Shown here: positions 39,817 through 52,574 of the stretch, piece after piece | Layout: each line of letters starts with the position of its first letter | How positions within the stretch are numbered: the first letter of the stretch is position 1 | Made by a program: the position numbers and the translations under genes | Origin: Lethocerus indicus | Taxonomy: Eukaryota > Arthropoda > Insecta > Hemiptera > Belostomatidae | Direction: 5' to 3' | Length of the DNA: 64,000 bases | Assembly (NCBI GenBank): GCA_019843655.1 | Contig: JACDQD010000003.1 | Coordinates: 8,000,925-8,064,924, forward strand | The notes under the pieces: model-generated | What the model saw: only the letters and a program-made list of their open reading frames with translations | What the model was told of the DNA's origin: nothing | Database searches by the model: none

Positions 39817-41555
39817 GTAAGTACGCGGATAGTCCATCTTAAAACTCCCGACAATCAAGACGACGTTTTACTGGCACTTTTCAGGACTAATAGTTGTAAT
39901 ATCGGGTGGATGAAGGAGGGACGTCGGGGGGGGTCGTGTCGGGTCGTTTCATCTGACATTTCGTCCCAAGTTAAGCCGTTCCGGGCTCCTTCCTCCCCAT
40001 CGTCAGTAGCTTCCCGGCATGCTCAAGTACCACACCGTATCGCTAACGTTCGACTACTGAGGACGGCGAGGATAAGGCATAAGATATACTGGCAACTTGG
40101 TTATTGTCGCTCTGTACGAAATGTGGGCTCGGTTTCTCGACAGAGCAGGGACCGCGATGACAGATTAGTCGGGGCGCTGGGTACACAAAGGACTTGCCCA
40201 GAGTCGGGACCCTCACCGTACGGTTCTCCTTCTTAATAGCGTCGAGGAGGAGGAACCACCCCCCGTGGCTTTCATCAACGCTATTAACGTACCGGCGGCA
40301 TAACTGTACAGTTACAGTTCTCATCGGCTCGAAGAAGACCGTAACGGTAGTGGGCCCACCTCCTCATTTTTTTACGCACACCGTCGGCGGAAATTAACGA
40401 GCAGTAAAAAAAAACCTAGGCCATTCTACCGTTTTCCAGGTTTTTGTGCGGTCGCAAGACGCGAACTGGGATGCCGGCATGAATACGTGGGCGACCGGGT
40501 GACAGTTATAACCTGTTGAATTGACATCAAAGGGCCGCGAGAAGAAAACCGGGGATAAAAATCATATTCGGGGAACCAGATTTATTATTTACAGATCGGA
40601 AATTAAGCGGAATTTAATAATATTCTTTCGAATCGCTGGGAACGAACTCGGGAATTTGAGACCCCCCCTCTGTAATGGAGATATTTTTTTTCGGAGGTTA
40701 GGAAAAAGAGAACCAAACTCTTTAAATTTGGATTGGATTTAATATCGCCGGAGAACTCCCGTCAATAAGAAATTTGACGCTCATTTAAATTTTCTAGTCG
40801 GAACACAGCGTTCTAGAGATGTGATCCAGACATATCGCGGTGTGACATCAACCGTCCGTCGGGGAAAACCCGGGGCACCGTTTGTTCTCGATAAAATCTT
40901 AAACTTAGACGCGGTATCGTTATCAAGCGATGACGCTTCCGAAACAGAATTCCAGCGTTTACGCTAAGCAACAGTGCAGTATTCGAACTGCAGGCGGGCA
41001 GATAAATGCGCTGATATAAAGGTTGAGGAAATAATTATAAATAAACAACCTCGAGGAAAAATATTCTCCAATTGCGTTTCGTCCATTAGTCGCGTCCCTA
41101 TTTAACTAATGTCGGTTGAAGCTTTTAGAATCCGAAGGTCGGCGACGAGATAAAAGTCTGAAAGGCCCACTCCGAATCCTTTTCGTTAACGGCGGGGCCT
41201 ACAGATAAAAGCTCGAGCAGGCAACTGGCTATTCCACGGGCGTTATATATACAGACAATACAGAAAATACTAACGAATTGCGTCGCTCACGATACGAACA
41301 AGTCTTCGACACCGATCGGGGGAACGCGGTCGGGGCAGATTAATTTTCATCCCACGATGCGTCTACAAAATGCGGCGATAGTCTTATTCCTTTTTGTTTC
41401 CAATAAAAGACCAATTGCAAATGTTGTGATGCCCGAAACGTCCCCGTTCGCATCTTCCCCGAACGATACGTCATTTAATTAGTATGTATACTGTTTAAGA
41501 TATCCTTTATTTTTTGTCAGAATTATTTATTCCGTATAATTTTTCTAGTTTGCAG
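39817..41555. other. unannotated sequence, no gene
   Basis: Acceptor-like TTTTCAG and TTTTCCAG occur near 39884 and 40438 without matching donors. Frames near 40.0-40.4 kb overlap on both strands and are unrecognised. Confidence 0.45.
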
Positions 41556-41699
41556 CGTATCGCAGAGCCGCGTTTCCGCGGCGCCTTTGGGGACAGCGGG
41601 GAAGAAGCTCGCGACCGCCCGCCAACCGAGAGTGAAAGGAGCCCCGGGGGGAGTCGGGAAGGGAGGGAAACCTGCCTTGTCGTCTGGAATTATATATAG
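41556..41699 (+). CDS. candidate terminal exon, charged C-terminus
   Basis: A T-rich tract ending TTTTTCTAGTTTGCAG, a good 3' splice site, precedes a GC-richer frame. It reads RIAEPRFRGAFGDSGEEARD, continues with an Arg/Glu/Ser/Gly-rich stretch, and ends LVVWNYI before TAG, 47 codons in all. Base composition rises sharply in GC exactly at the acceptor, which favours an exon. Against it, the opposite strand is also open for 136 codons (41523-41933), no upstream exon was found, and no domain is recognised. Confidence 0.25.
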   Translation, partial: RIAEPRFRGAFGDSGEEARDRPPTESERSPGGSREGRETCLVVWNYI

Positions 41700-42514
41700 A
41701 CTTTTATAGGACAGCCGTCCAAGCGGCCGGACACTCCTCTCCGCCTTACCGACCCGCCGAATGAAACCGAAAGCGATCGCTGACTTTTGCTTTCCGCCAC
41801 CACGCCCACCCCATTCCCACCCCACGCGCCCGACGTCCTCCAACCCCTTCGGCAGTTCTAGGTCATCTACCTTATCGCAAATACGGCTTATAAAGCCCGC
41901 CAGGACAGAAGACGTTCTCAATTCCATATCCAAAGGTGGTATAGTCGATAGTGGGTAATATCGCGTACATTATTATTATTATTATTGTTGAGAGAAAACC
42001 TGGCCACGCCGTACCAAATACTGACAAAAATTGTCAGTACCTATAAAATTTCAGTTAGTACATTTTCCGCTCCAATAAAGCAGTTGTTCACCCCATGAAA
42101 ACGTACCAAGTCAAACTCTCCAGGCATAGAACTAATGCTCGCGTCCATTTCATTCTTGTCGGGCCTTATTCCTACACGATGATGACCGGCAAAAATTCCG
42201 AGGATAAAAATAAAATAATAATTATTCGGAGATCAAGAACCCGGACCTTGCCCCCTCCCCTCTCGCTCATTTCGGCCGGACGGCGAACTGGACATCGCGA
42301 TCAACTGAATACGCCCCTAAGGTATGCCTACCTGCCTCCCTCCCTCCCTCCCTCCTTGCCTGCTCTTCCCTGAGAGACAAGATGGCGCATTACTTCTTTC
42401 TTTTTTCTCCCTCCTTTTTTTCGTAACGTAATACAATCGGTATCGTGTCGAGGTGGAAAAGAGGTGAAGAGGGGCGTAGGGAGGGGGGTTTAGGAAAGGA
42501 GAATCGATATAAAA
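41700..42514. other. unannotated sequence with short repeats
   Basis: An (ATT)7 run lies at 41969-41989 and a (TCCC)5 run at 42335-42356. A hairpin with a 9-bp stem and AAA loop, TACTGACAA to TTGTCAGTA, lies at 42019-42039. No gene is seen apart from the antisense frame noted with the 41.6 kb exon. Confidence 0.55.
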
Positions 42515-42593
42515 ATGGCTGCCGCTAACGGTACCCAATGTTTAAGTGTTGGAATAAGGTCAGTTGACGCGTGTTTGTGTGTGTGTGTGTGTG

Positions 42594-42679
<86 letters not shown>

Positions 42680-42700
42680 TCTCTCTCTCTCTTTTTCTAG
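42515..42700 (+). other. possible leader exon and repeat-built intron
   Basis: GATATAAAAATGGCTGCC holds a TATA-like string and an ATG in good context. The frame begins MAAANGTQCLSVGI and is followed by AAG/GTCAGT, a weak donor. A GT run (42576-42594) and a CT run of about 100 bases (42595-42698) follow, ending in TTTTTCTAG, a strong acceptor. If spliced, the frame would continue for 22 codons after the junction and stop at TGA. The Leu-Ser frames across the repeat itself are artefacts. This is inference from signals only. Confidence 0.15.
42576..42698 (+). repeat. compound (GT)n(CT)n microsatellite
   Basis: GT units run to 42594. CT units then run for roughly 100 bases with few breaks. This is the longest pyrimidine tract in the window. 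Confidence 0.96.
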
Positions 42701-43860
42701 CTGCGCGGTTCGCGTCACGCGTAGCAGCGCATTACGGTGGAGCCCTCCCGTTATTGCGGGCCAGACTTGACTGTACCACTCCTACGGTTACTTCCCGAAT
42801 ATCCTAAACTGCCCCCTCAGCATGGACCGATGATACCGAAATCAGCAATAATGCACCAAAACAGACATGGAGCGGGGTAAAAATTTGGCCTACCGGCCCA
42901 ATTTGGCTCGGTTAATATTTTTAGACTCACTAAGATATGTAAAACGAATAATAACGTGTTCGCAGTTAGGGCTGGGGACTACTACAGTGACAATATAATA
43001 TAACACGCGCCCATAACACGAAGGGAAACAGGTCTACACTCCGATACCTACCGGTCGCCAACGCCGTCGGCGGTTGAGCTGAAACCGGTCTAGACCCGAG
43101 AACAAACAGGCGACTGGGGGTCTGAAAATGGCACGCGTGTTACCGCACCCTCGGCTTACGGTAATCATGTAATCGTGAAAATGGAATAGTTACATAACGC
43201 AAAATTCAGAATATGCGCACGCCATATCTGATGGGTTACGTGTCGAGTGTTTTTCTAAATTCTCCAGATTTATTTATAAACGCTAACTTTAGTGTTGCGT
43301 TTGGAACAAAAAAAAATGGGCCACAATCATTTTCTATTACGGTTTAACATAAAAGCGTGTGAAAGTTATAGTAAACGCGCGACAGAGGGGCAGTTAGTAC
43401 TCCTTATTGTTGGAACCCAAAGACTTGTCAGTATTAAAGATTACTTCTAATAAACCGAAATCCAAACATAATTTTTGCCGTATAATGCCTTCTTAATGCT
43501 GTTTCCAACACCAAATACTCAGATTTACTTCCGACCCATTAAACGCGCATTAGATAAGGACAAACTCTTAATCTGCGGCACCGGAGCGGGTATTCAGAGG
43601 ACGCGCGCAACACCTGTTTCGGCCAAATCAACAGAATATAAAAGAGATTAACAAGTAAAGTACAGGTAGAAATTACGCCCAAATAGTCAGCCTTAATAAG
43701 TAGATTTAAATATTATAATCTTTCTTGACATAGAATAGTAGTTTTGAATAATACAAACACAGAAGTACAAAGCGAATAATTCTTTCTTAAGCAGAGCCAA
43801 CAATTCGAAAGAAATTTCTGGCCTATTCCAAAAACCTCTAATCGGTTTCCAAGTTTTTAT

Positions 43861-43888
43861 CGGTCGGGCAGATAAAAAAACCCGACCG
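43861..43888. repeat. GC-stem hairpin with A7 loop (copy 1)
   Basis: CGGTCGGG pairs perfectly with CCCGACCG across a 12-base loop, CAGAT plus seven A. It closely resembles the hairpin at 52575-52605 in stem and loop. On the minus strand it reads as a GC half-stem followed by a T7 run. Confidence 0.7.
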
Positions 43889-45890
43889 CAGTCAGTGCGG
43901 AATCGAACGTTTTTTCTTCACGCAACATCCGTCCATCATGAATTATTCAAGAAATTTCCGAAACGACATTTTGCCAACGACGTATCGATCCGCGCGATGG
44001 GTGGATCGAAGGCGGATCCAGAAAGGGCAACAGACAATGGAACGGTGCGATTCGACGGCTGAAGCGCCGCCAGTTTTCGAGGAAAACGGCGGAGAAGAGG
44101 TCGCGGACGACGACATCAAACGGGGGCTACCGCGATGATGTCGCAAATCGGAACAATCGTATTGCCTCAACCCGACCGATATCCAGTCATTACACTTCCT
44201 TTCACGGACGTTTCGAAACGGCCACGCAGTCATTATGATATTAAATACGGTTTCTAAAGGGCACGACACTCCCGCCGCAATTTCCCCCGGTGAAACAAGC
44301 GACTAGAGATATAAATAGTTCAAATTTGCAATTGGTGGAAATCAATTGCAAGGCGGAGGAATCCGAAAGCGGGACTAAAACTGTACAGGGTTGCTTGAAC
44401 CTTGTATTAGAAGGGGCAATATTTTTTCCTGGGATTTTCATCGCACACAATTTTTATCAGTAAGAAATAATTTTCCCTTTACCCCGACGAAATTGTTCTG
44501 TCGCATCGCTCCAAATTGATCGACCCCTGCAGAAACACAGTTGAAACCGGAAAAATTGGGTAGAATAAAAAGTTTCGCGGCGAACATTTGTCGACCGAAT
44601 CTGAGAAGGCCAATTGCCAAAGAGCCGATAAGCGGTCAGCCGTAGTTAGGATTTACCTCCGCTGGCGGCCACAATCGGGGAAGAGAGGGGGGCCATTGTT
44701 GTAAGAAACTTGTAGGATTGAAGAACCTGTTGATGCGGCTACAAGCGGGCGGCAAACAAACTCCCGCAACTTCTCGCCATATATATGTGTCTGTCTGTCT
44801 GTCTGTATAGATGTGTGTTCGGGGAAGCAGGGCCGCCAAAGGGCGAGGAACTATACATATCGACTTAAAGACGAATGTTCGAAAATGTTGGGCGGTAATA
44901 ATTCAATATTTTAAAGATACATTGTTTCCGACGAACCGTACAAAAGACTTTCTCATGGTCGCGATACCATCGACACAAAACTCGAGCGAAGAACGCTCCC
45001 GGCATTTATTATAAAACTATTAACGAAACGAAGCTAGGAAATCTGCGCGGACTTATCGGTGTGGCACTTGGGGTATCGGGCTGTTAGAGCAGTTATAGAT
45101 TGCGATATAGAGGCTATAATTAGCTTCCGGGACGGCCGCTGAACAGTGACTGAACCGGTCGCGCGCACTGGACACGACAGTCTCTAGAAGTCTGTATAAC
45201 ACTTATGGCTAGCACGAGTCCTTACGCCCGGCCAATTTGCATCCCGATAACGGGACGTCAAAGGATCAAAGGACATTTCGGCTTTCCTGGCCAAATCTCG
45301 GCCGCCTTTTTAATGCATCTCGGCCGAGAGCCCAGGGCCCGCTCCGGCACTTAGGACCCCTTAAAATATGCGCATAATGGAATTATTCAACTAGGACAGT
45401 CCATTTCGACACCTGGCCATTCAGAAAAATAAGGCGCGTTCAAATAAGGCAATGTCCACTGACGCGGAGGACTAATTCCCGAGTGAAACCGGGCGGATAA
45501 CTGTTGCATTAAATAACGCCTCCTGCTTCTTAGTGCCGGCTAATTCGAGACGGATAGATTCTCTCTGAGGACATGACCACACAAAGAATGGGATCCTTAG
45601 CGAATTTCAATTAGACAAAATTTACAGGGCAGCTAGAGTAGGCCAGCGATTATTGCAGGGCATTCGCAAGTCATCAGCCTGAACAATAGTCAATGGTTAG
45701 AGTAATGCGGCGTGCGTATAAGACGCGTCGGATCAGGAAAATTCGATTCTCCGGTGGCGGACCGAATTTTCCTACAATTGAAAATTTCACAGTAACGTAC
45801 TCCAATAAACATGTTCACACGTTCGGCATTCATTTAGGGCTTTAACGTTTCGGGCGTTTTCCCCGAGTTCCTCTTATAAAACAAGCATTA

Positions 45891-45908
45891 GACGACGAAA
45901 TCGTCGTC
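45891..45908. repeat. 8-bp perfect dyad, 2-base spacer
   Basis: GACGACGA and TCGTCGTC flank AA. It is compact enough to be a dimer binding site, but a single dyad of this size is also about what chance gives in 64 kb. Confidence 0.5.
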
Positions 45909-46305
45909 CTACGTGACGACCGATTACACGCACCAGTGAAGCGTTGTCGCTGGCGCCCGCAACTCTGATTCCCCCCATAAGGCCTCGTCCGGGGAATGAA
46001 ATATGGACGTCCCGCTCGAAGACAGCGTATAAATGTTTATCTTAATCCCCGCCGTCAATTCTTAGAATCTTTCTCAATTAGTAAAGCAATCCGGCAGCCA
46101 CGGGTTCCAGACAACGCTTAGAATTAGAGATAACAGAGCTCGGACCAATCTAGAGCGGAAAAAAATATTAAAAATAATTCCGAGAATCGATTGCGGGCCG
46201 ATGGAAGGCCCAATTAAGAGCTGAAAAAGTCCCGGACCGTAGTGAACAACGCACCGAATCAATATTTAGAAAGGGATTACTTGGTGGAGAGAATCTGGGA
46301 CACGG

Positions 46306-46328
46306 CCCCCCCTCACCCCTCCCCCCCC
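46306..46328 (-). other. C-rich patch, minus-strand G-quadruplex candidate
   Basis: C-runs of 7, 4 and 8 are separated by 3 and 1 bases. On the minus strand these supply at least four G-triplets if the longest run is split. Confidence 0.4.
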
Positions 46329-47344
46329 GAGTTGGGGTCAACTCTGCGACCGACCACTAACGCCCTCCTCCGAACTCTCAATACAGAGCAACGGTAATAC
46401 TTTATTTACCATAGCCCGGGTTAAGCACGTTGCGAGCCGTTGACAAATCGGAGCGTGAACGGAAGTTACGAAATCCACTCGGGACATCTCCGATGGGCAT
46501 TGTTTTTGTGTCTGGTCTAAAGTTCACCTTCGAGAATTGAGCGGCGCCCTCCACCTCGGGTCACACCGCCCGGTTACGATATCCAGAAAAACCGATCCGG
46601 CAACTTCTCGGCTCCGATATCGATTAATCTATCCCGAGTGTCGAATTCGAAACTCGGAACAGCGGACCTAACGTATACCCCGAATTCCCCGAGCCGAATG
46701 AATTACGCCTTAAAATGTGAACGGGGAAAGGTCGACGAAAGGAAACTGGCCGTTTATTTTGCAACGGCCCAATATCGTGTTGTAATTTCGACACAATTGG
46801 TACAGCCGATAACTGTATGCTATGCCAGACCCCTCCGAAACAATATACATTATTCGACCATCCAGTTATCGGGAAGAATGTTTTTTTTAAAAACTCTTCA
46901 AAGATGGATTCCAATGTCTACAACTATTACCGCTATAAGTTTCAAACTGAGCAGTGAACGCACGATAAAAACTGTACCTAAATTGAGTACGCTTTAAATA
47001 AATTCTATTTTTGACTAGACTAAATTTTCCCCAAGTACAGTTTACACATAATATACTTTATACGAAGAAAGGAAGAATACAAGAAGAACTGTGGTGTGGG
47101 AGGAATAGGGATAAGATAAGGAAGGAAGCGGAGGGCGGGGAAAGGAGTGGTGTCGGACGTGTGTTTGCTTTTTAAAGGCATGGAATGAACATCTAGGTTC
47201 GGTAAGGTGAGGCGAGCCTGGCGGAAGGGGCGCAGGAGGGGGGGCTGAAGCACAGTTAGGCCGCTAGGGGGGACCGGGAAACACCTGAGAGGTAGATAGA
47301 CTGAAAATAAGAGGCGGAGAGAGAATGAGAGGAGAGGAAGGGAA

Positions 47345-47528
47345 GAGCCGACGCTTTGTTACAGGCACGGGGGTGGGTGGGGGGAGGGGCCAGGGAGAAA
47401 GAAAGAGAAAGAGAGGGCACAGGAAGGAGAGGGCGAGGGCGGGGTAGAGTGAGATTAGCGCACGATGTTACGGTACCAATAGCGGGCCACGATTACACAG
47501 TAGAAAGAGAGAGAGAGAGAGAGAGAGA
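47345..47528 (+). repeat. purine tract with GA run and strong G-quadruplex
   Basis: At 47369-47389 G-runs of 5, 3, 6 and 4 are separated by single-base loops, the arrangement most favourable for a stable parallel quadruplex. GA-rich sequence continues, with a perfect GA run at 47506-47528. Frames through it (Glu-Arg repeats) are artefacts. Confidence 0.85.
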
Positions 47529-50500
47529 AGGGAAGAGAAAGGAGGGAGGGAAAGAGACAGGAGGTTCACCCGAAACCATCGGTCCGAACCGACCGCTCAC
47601 GGGGTTAGTTCCCGGGATATGTCCTGAATTCCTCCCTGGCCGCCCAATACCCCCTCCAGGTAACGACACAGATTAAAGCGGTTGGATTTAAAATTTCTTG
47701 AAATTGCCCATGGGAATTTGTGGAAATACATTCCACGCATAAACGCAACCGCCCCTCGGTGTGTCCCATTCGGCGGAAAAAATTTAGAGCAATTTTCTTC
47801 AGCAATCTTCAGCAATTCGTTAATAATACAATGTGTGCGGTACTTGAATAAAATTGAGTTAATAATGTCATTGCGCTGACAGGATGCAAATAAGCCGTTA
47901 TGAACAGCAGAATACGTATCAATTTCCACCTGAACTTGATTTATACCGATGTACCCTGATTCACATTTTTTTTATTTTTGAATACATAACGGAAAATGAG
48001 GCAGCCTTTTACATTTCTCATTCTAAGGAAAGATACAGAAAACATAGAAGGAACGTTAGGCCTAATGAGTGTGTACCAACTGCGTGAAAATTCAAACATA
48101 GTTCATTGTCTAAAGCGCTGTTATGTCTCAGGGTCCCGGACGACTTCCCTACAGCCCGGAAATTCCCATTCCCTCCCAGAACAAAAGGAGGTACCGAAGC
48201 CGACGAAACGATCGGGTTACAGGGTTAATTTTAAAGGCCTATTATGCCCCGTACTGGGATCTAGGAAGCGTGAAGTCTTTCCGCCATCGGAAAACCATAC
48301 TGGATGACCGCAGTTGACCCGCCAGCGACCGTTCTTTCCCAGTTTTTTCGAACGAAATTTATTTTAGTTTCTTTTGGAGACAGAGTTTTCTCCTCCGACA
48401 GTGGCACAAGGCACGCACAAATGAGCCGGCTGCAAAGCTCTTCGCGTCTGGAAGCGAAAAAAAAGCCCGTAATATTTCGACGGCGACCCGCGATGAGCCT
48501 TCACCGAATCGTCGGTTTTATTAAGAGCCTCAAGACGAGAAGACAGATCAACTTCTCGGAGCACTATCGTTCTTTATCGGAGTGGCGTGGTGAACCAAAA
48601 CATTCCACTTATATCAGCTCCTCATAACATCGTATCTCACATTGCTTTGACAGGAGAGTCAACTGTTGCGCCGCCGCCCCATTTATTTATTAATCCACAG
48701 CCGCCTTCTTCTCACTGATGAGTTATGAAACACAACTTATGCCGAGCGGCCCCTGTCTATATGCTGTAGCGTTTACACGCTGTTAGCATGTTAATACCAT
48801 TAAGGACTGGAATATAGCGTTGCTGAATTTAATATGTTTACGTTATATCGATATTTGCCTACATTTTCAGTCGAATAAGTTCCAAAATAAGGCCTTACTA
48901 TCTAATCTGAACATAAGGCTACTTAAGTCGCGCAACAATTGATCCCAATCCGCGTATCAGAGCCAATACCTGGAACATTAACTCCAAATATAATCTAAGC
49001 ATGACCTCACTCAAACTTATTCTTTGGTAACACTTCACTATCAACGCCCGATTTCCATTTGAGACGGCTATTTTCCGATTTCAGTAATCTCCACTATCGG
49101 ACAATATCTCTGGAAGAAATCTTTCTAAATAAGCCTAAATCGGACCGGATTTACATTAGAACAGATACAAAACTCTCACCAGATTTCTCAACTTCCCTCT
49201 GTATCGGCCCAAAAGTGTCAACCTACATTCTCTACATCGAATTCCACTCCGGCTCCGGCAAGACTTTCCTCGTTTTGCTTCAAACGGGGCGAACAATCGA
49301 CCGCAAATTCATCGACCCAATGACAAATTGAACACTGAATGCATTCGAAACTGAGCGTAGAAAGAACGCACGAGATGTTGACACCTCGATTTTCTTATCT
49401 GGAGCTACAGCGTATAAATTAAATGTACGGTTACTGAGCCGGCGTAAATGATTGCACCGCGTCGTCAATGGGCTCCGATGCGGGACTGAGCCAAAACCAA
49501 ACAGAGATAATTTAGATTATCTGGCGCGGAGAGGGGCGAGGAGGAGCCGGGGCCCGCGCGGACTTAAAACCCGACGTATTAGTCAACCACTCGACGCCGT
49601 ATCGAAGAAAAATAAGCAATAAACGCGGCCGTGATGAAACGTCCGAACTCGAAAAGGAATTTTTGTTCACATTAAAAAAAAAGCGTTCTCTCCGGGTCGA
49701 CCTTTTGTTCGAAAAAATTGCTTCGGTAGGCGACCGGGGCCTTAAGATTAGATGAACACGTGTAAGATAAACCTTTACGGCCCCATATACAATACCGTTA
49801 TATCTCAATTCAAACTTCAATCCCTCTCGAACCATCGGTCAGAACAATTCATAAGTTTACAAGATATACGTGTAAAATCGCGGAAAAATTGATAAGAGCA
49901 ACATCAATGATTTTAATAGTAATTCTTGCGGCAAATACTTGAAATCTAATAGCAAATTCTTTCTCACAACACATAAAAGTGATGTTATATAAATACTTAG
50001 GACGCGGGTATATCAATCGCATAAAAACATCGAAATTGCTGAAAAAGTATATGCGATTCGTGAAAGAACATTAATGGCAATAGAGTGTTCAAATTCGAAC
50101 CATATTGGCGGGGTTCAATCGAAAAAGAAAACAGCGTATTGCCAGAATCACGGGGGCAGTCGGCAGTCGTCCATACTGGAACATGCACGGAATTAGGTAA
50201 GCGGGCCATTGTGGGCCGGCCTGCCGGGACCGTCCGACGCGTATCTCGTGCCAACTGGTGGACAAATTAGTAGACGTCGGCGTCATCATATCTTCCCCGG
50301 GCGATGTGGGTTTAGAGAATTAAAGGAGACAGAAAACACTAACTATTATACCAGTTTCAACGGGAACGATTTCTCTTTGTCATATTTGGTATTGAGATGG
50401 GTAGTGGAATATGATCTGTCGTAGTAATTTTTTAAAAATATGTTACTGTATCCTCTGTTTATTTTGAACCATACCGGAGGAAACGTTTTCACGAATTAGG

Positions 50501-52574
50501 CCCGAAAGAGAACTGCGGCGCCTTCCGTCTGCAGGGCACAAATTGTCCTCCGCCTCCGATCCGGGCGGCTGGACGGGCCCCGACTGGGGGTATTACGCAA
50601 GAGGGGAAGAAGGTGGGTGGAGGCTCTCGTCGAGGTAAGAAACGGCCAGGAGATTATCGGCTCTCTTTAATCTGCCGGTGGTCCCGGCAAAGGTTGCCCC
50701 TTATCGCGGCCCGGGCCTCTCCTTTTGTGTTCTCATCGGCCTTCCCGACAGCCCTGTTTACCGGCACCAGAGGGCGGCAGAGGCGTCCCGCGTTTAGAAA
50801 ATGTTTCTTCCTTTCCTTCCTTTTTTTTCGGAAAAAAGAAGAAGCCGAGCACGGGGGCCGACGCTCCGCGTTATTTACGCGTGCCCGCGACGGGAGATAA
50901 TATTTTTCCGAAATGTCAGTCCCCCGCCGCGAAGCCTAGACGGCAGATTACCTGCGAAAAATGGAGGAAAAAAATCGCTCCTTGTCTCGCACCGAAGGGA
51001 CTCGGGTTCGATCTCCCCGAGAAGATCGCATTTCGTATTTCATTACTTTCGCTCTAAACGGTAACAACACGTGTATCCGGTGCTAGAACTACACCGTCCT
51101 CTGCTGACGGGACACCTATCTGATCCGAACATTTGTACCCGTAAATCACGTTCGTCCAGCAACGCGAGTCTTTATTATTGTAGTAAATTTTCACCATCGT
51201 TTTTTGCCCGAGAACATTGTGAACATTCTACACGATCCTACTACATTATCGAGCCGGTCGCCTGCCTCATTGAATGGTGGATTGTCGTCCGAACAACTTG
51301 TAGGTGCACGAAAGACAGTTTCGAGGGCATAAATTAATGTTAAACATTTTTACCCGAAATACTTTTCGATCGCCAATTTGTTATCCGAATAATCATTCGA
51401 CTTACATTTATAAACCTCCGGTCTATTTGATATTTCGTCGGTCGGAACAAAAATTACGAGTCCTGTAATGTAATTTCATTTCCAAAGCTCGAATTATTCG
51501 GGCTATTAAAATAAAACACGATTATCAAAAAAGATTAAGATAAGCGGTCTGTTGACATCACGTCGAGCCCGGACTCGACTCCCCCAATCATCGTATAATA
51601 AAACGTAGTGCAGCGAGGAACTAAATATTTCGGTACTTCGACGGGAAAAGGAACCCTTCAGACAAGTAGATAAGTAGGAAAGTTATAAGCGCCGCTCTTA
51701 GAAAAGTATCGGCGAACAAAATCCGGCCTCTTTTTAAACACGAAAAAACGTCTGCGAGAAGTCCCCGCGTTGACATGGGAGTTATCGCAAGGTCAAACAG
51801 GCCCCACGTGTAAGAGGGGGAGGAGCCGCGTTGTGAAATATCAGCGCTTTTACGCCCGAATATGGACAAGAGAAACGACGAAAGCCGATACCCCATTCAG
51901 CACGGAACGTTAGATGAAACGCAATCGGAATGATAAAGACATTGGCAATGGGAAAAAAATGAGTGCGCACTTCGAGTTAAACATTTAAGAAGATGTTATT
52001 TAAGTCGATGTTGATTTACGCTAGGCCTCATTGGTGATATTAATTTACTCGACTGTCTTCAATCCAATTATCGACAATATTTAATGGTTCTATCGACTGT
52101 GGATATTTAGGAAATCCTTCATTATTCTGCCTCGGAGTTATCCTGACTTACGCAATTATTTGTTGCCGTTGAGAATGTGCATATCTTTGAGACTTCATGC
52201 GTTCATCATTCACAATCCTTACGACCCGGAACTTCCCTAAAAACTGACGACGCTGCCTCCTAGGGTACCACAACCCTCGCCATCACTCTCGAATTTTCCG
52301 TAGCCACGACATCGTTTTCCGCTTCATGTTTGGTAATATAGTGAGGTATTACTTACGCACTATGGCCGTCAGTCACCCCGTCTTCCCGTCAGCGGGTCCG
52401 CTCTCGGGTGTTACTCTCCGACACCTGTATACCAACACGTGTCCCAATACGCAAAGATGCGTCGCCTTTTTGACATCGGTTTTTTTTCGACAGTTCTCCG
52501 CGCATTTGTCCGGCAACTAGCCAGTAGAGAACAGAGTATCGTTCGGAGGGCGTGAAAATCATCAGCTGACAATC
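47529..52574. other. unannotated sequence, no gene
   Basis: 47.6-50.4 kb holds unrecognised overlapping frames. A GC-rich patch lies at 50.5-51.0 kb. At 51001-51020 a CTCGGG/CCCGAG stem with a TTCGATC loop resembles a tRNA T-arm, but no other tRNA parts surround it. Confidence 0.45.

Larger units (their letters stand above)
42701..47344. other. unannotated sequence, no gene
   Basis: The stretch holds an A7-loop hairpin (43861-43888), a (TGTC)4 run at 44789-44806, a perfect 8-bp dyad at 45891-45908 and a C-rich patch at 46306-46328. Frames near 43.9-44.3 and 46.6-47.0 kb overlap on both strands and are unrecognised. Confidence 0.45.

Noticed and set aside
48412..48420. AAGGCACGC, matching part of miR-124
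   Set aside because: Nine-base identity only, with no precursor stem.
48715..48730. CTGATGAGTTATGAAA, resembling a hammerhead ribozyme core
   Set aside because: Stem II would be a single wobble pair, the C before GAAA is missing, and no flanking strands complementary to stems I and III with a cleavage triplet were found.
51001..51020. T-arm-like GGGTTCGATCTCCCC
   Set aside because: The loop is one base off the B-box consensus, and no A-box or other tRNA arms lie upstream.
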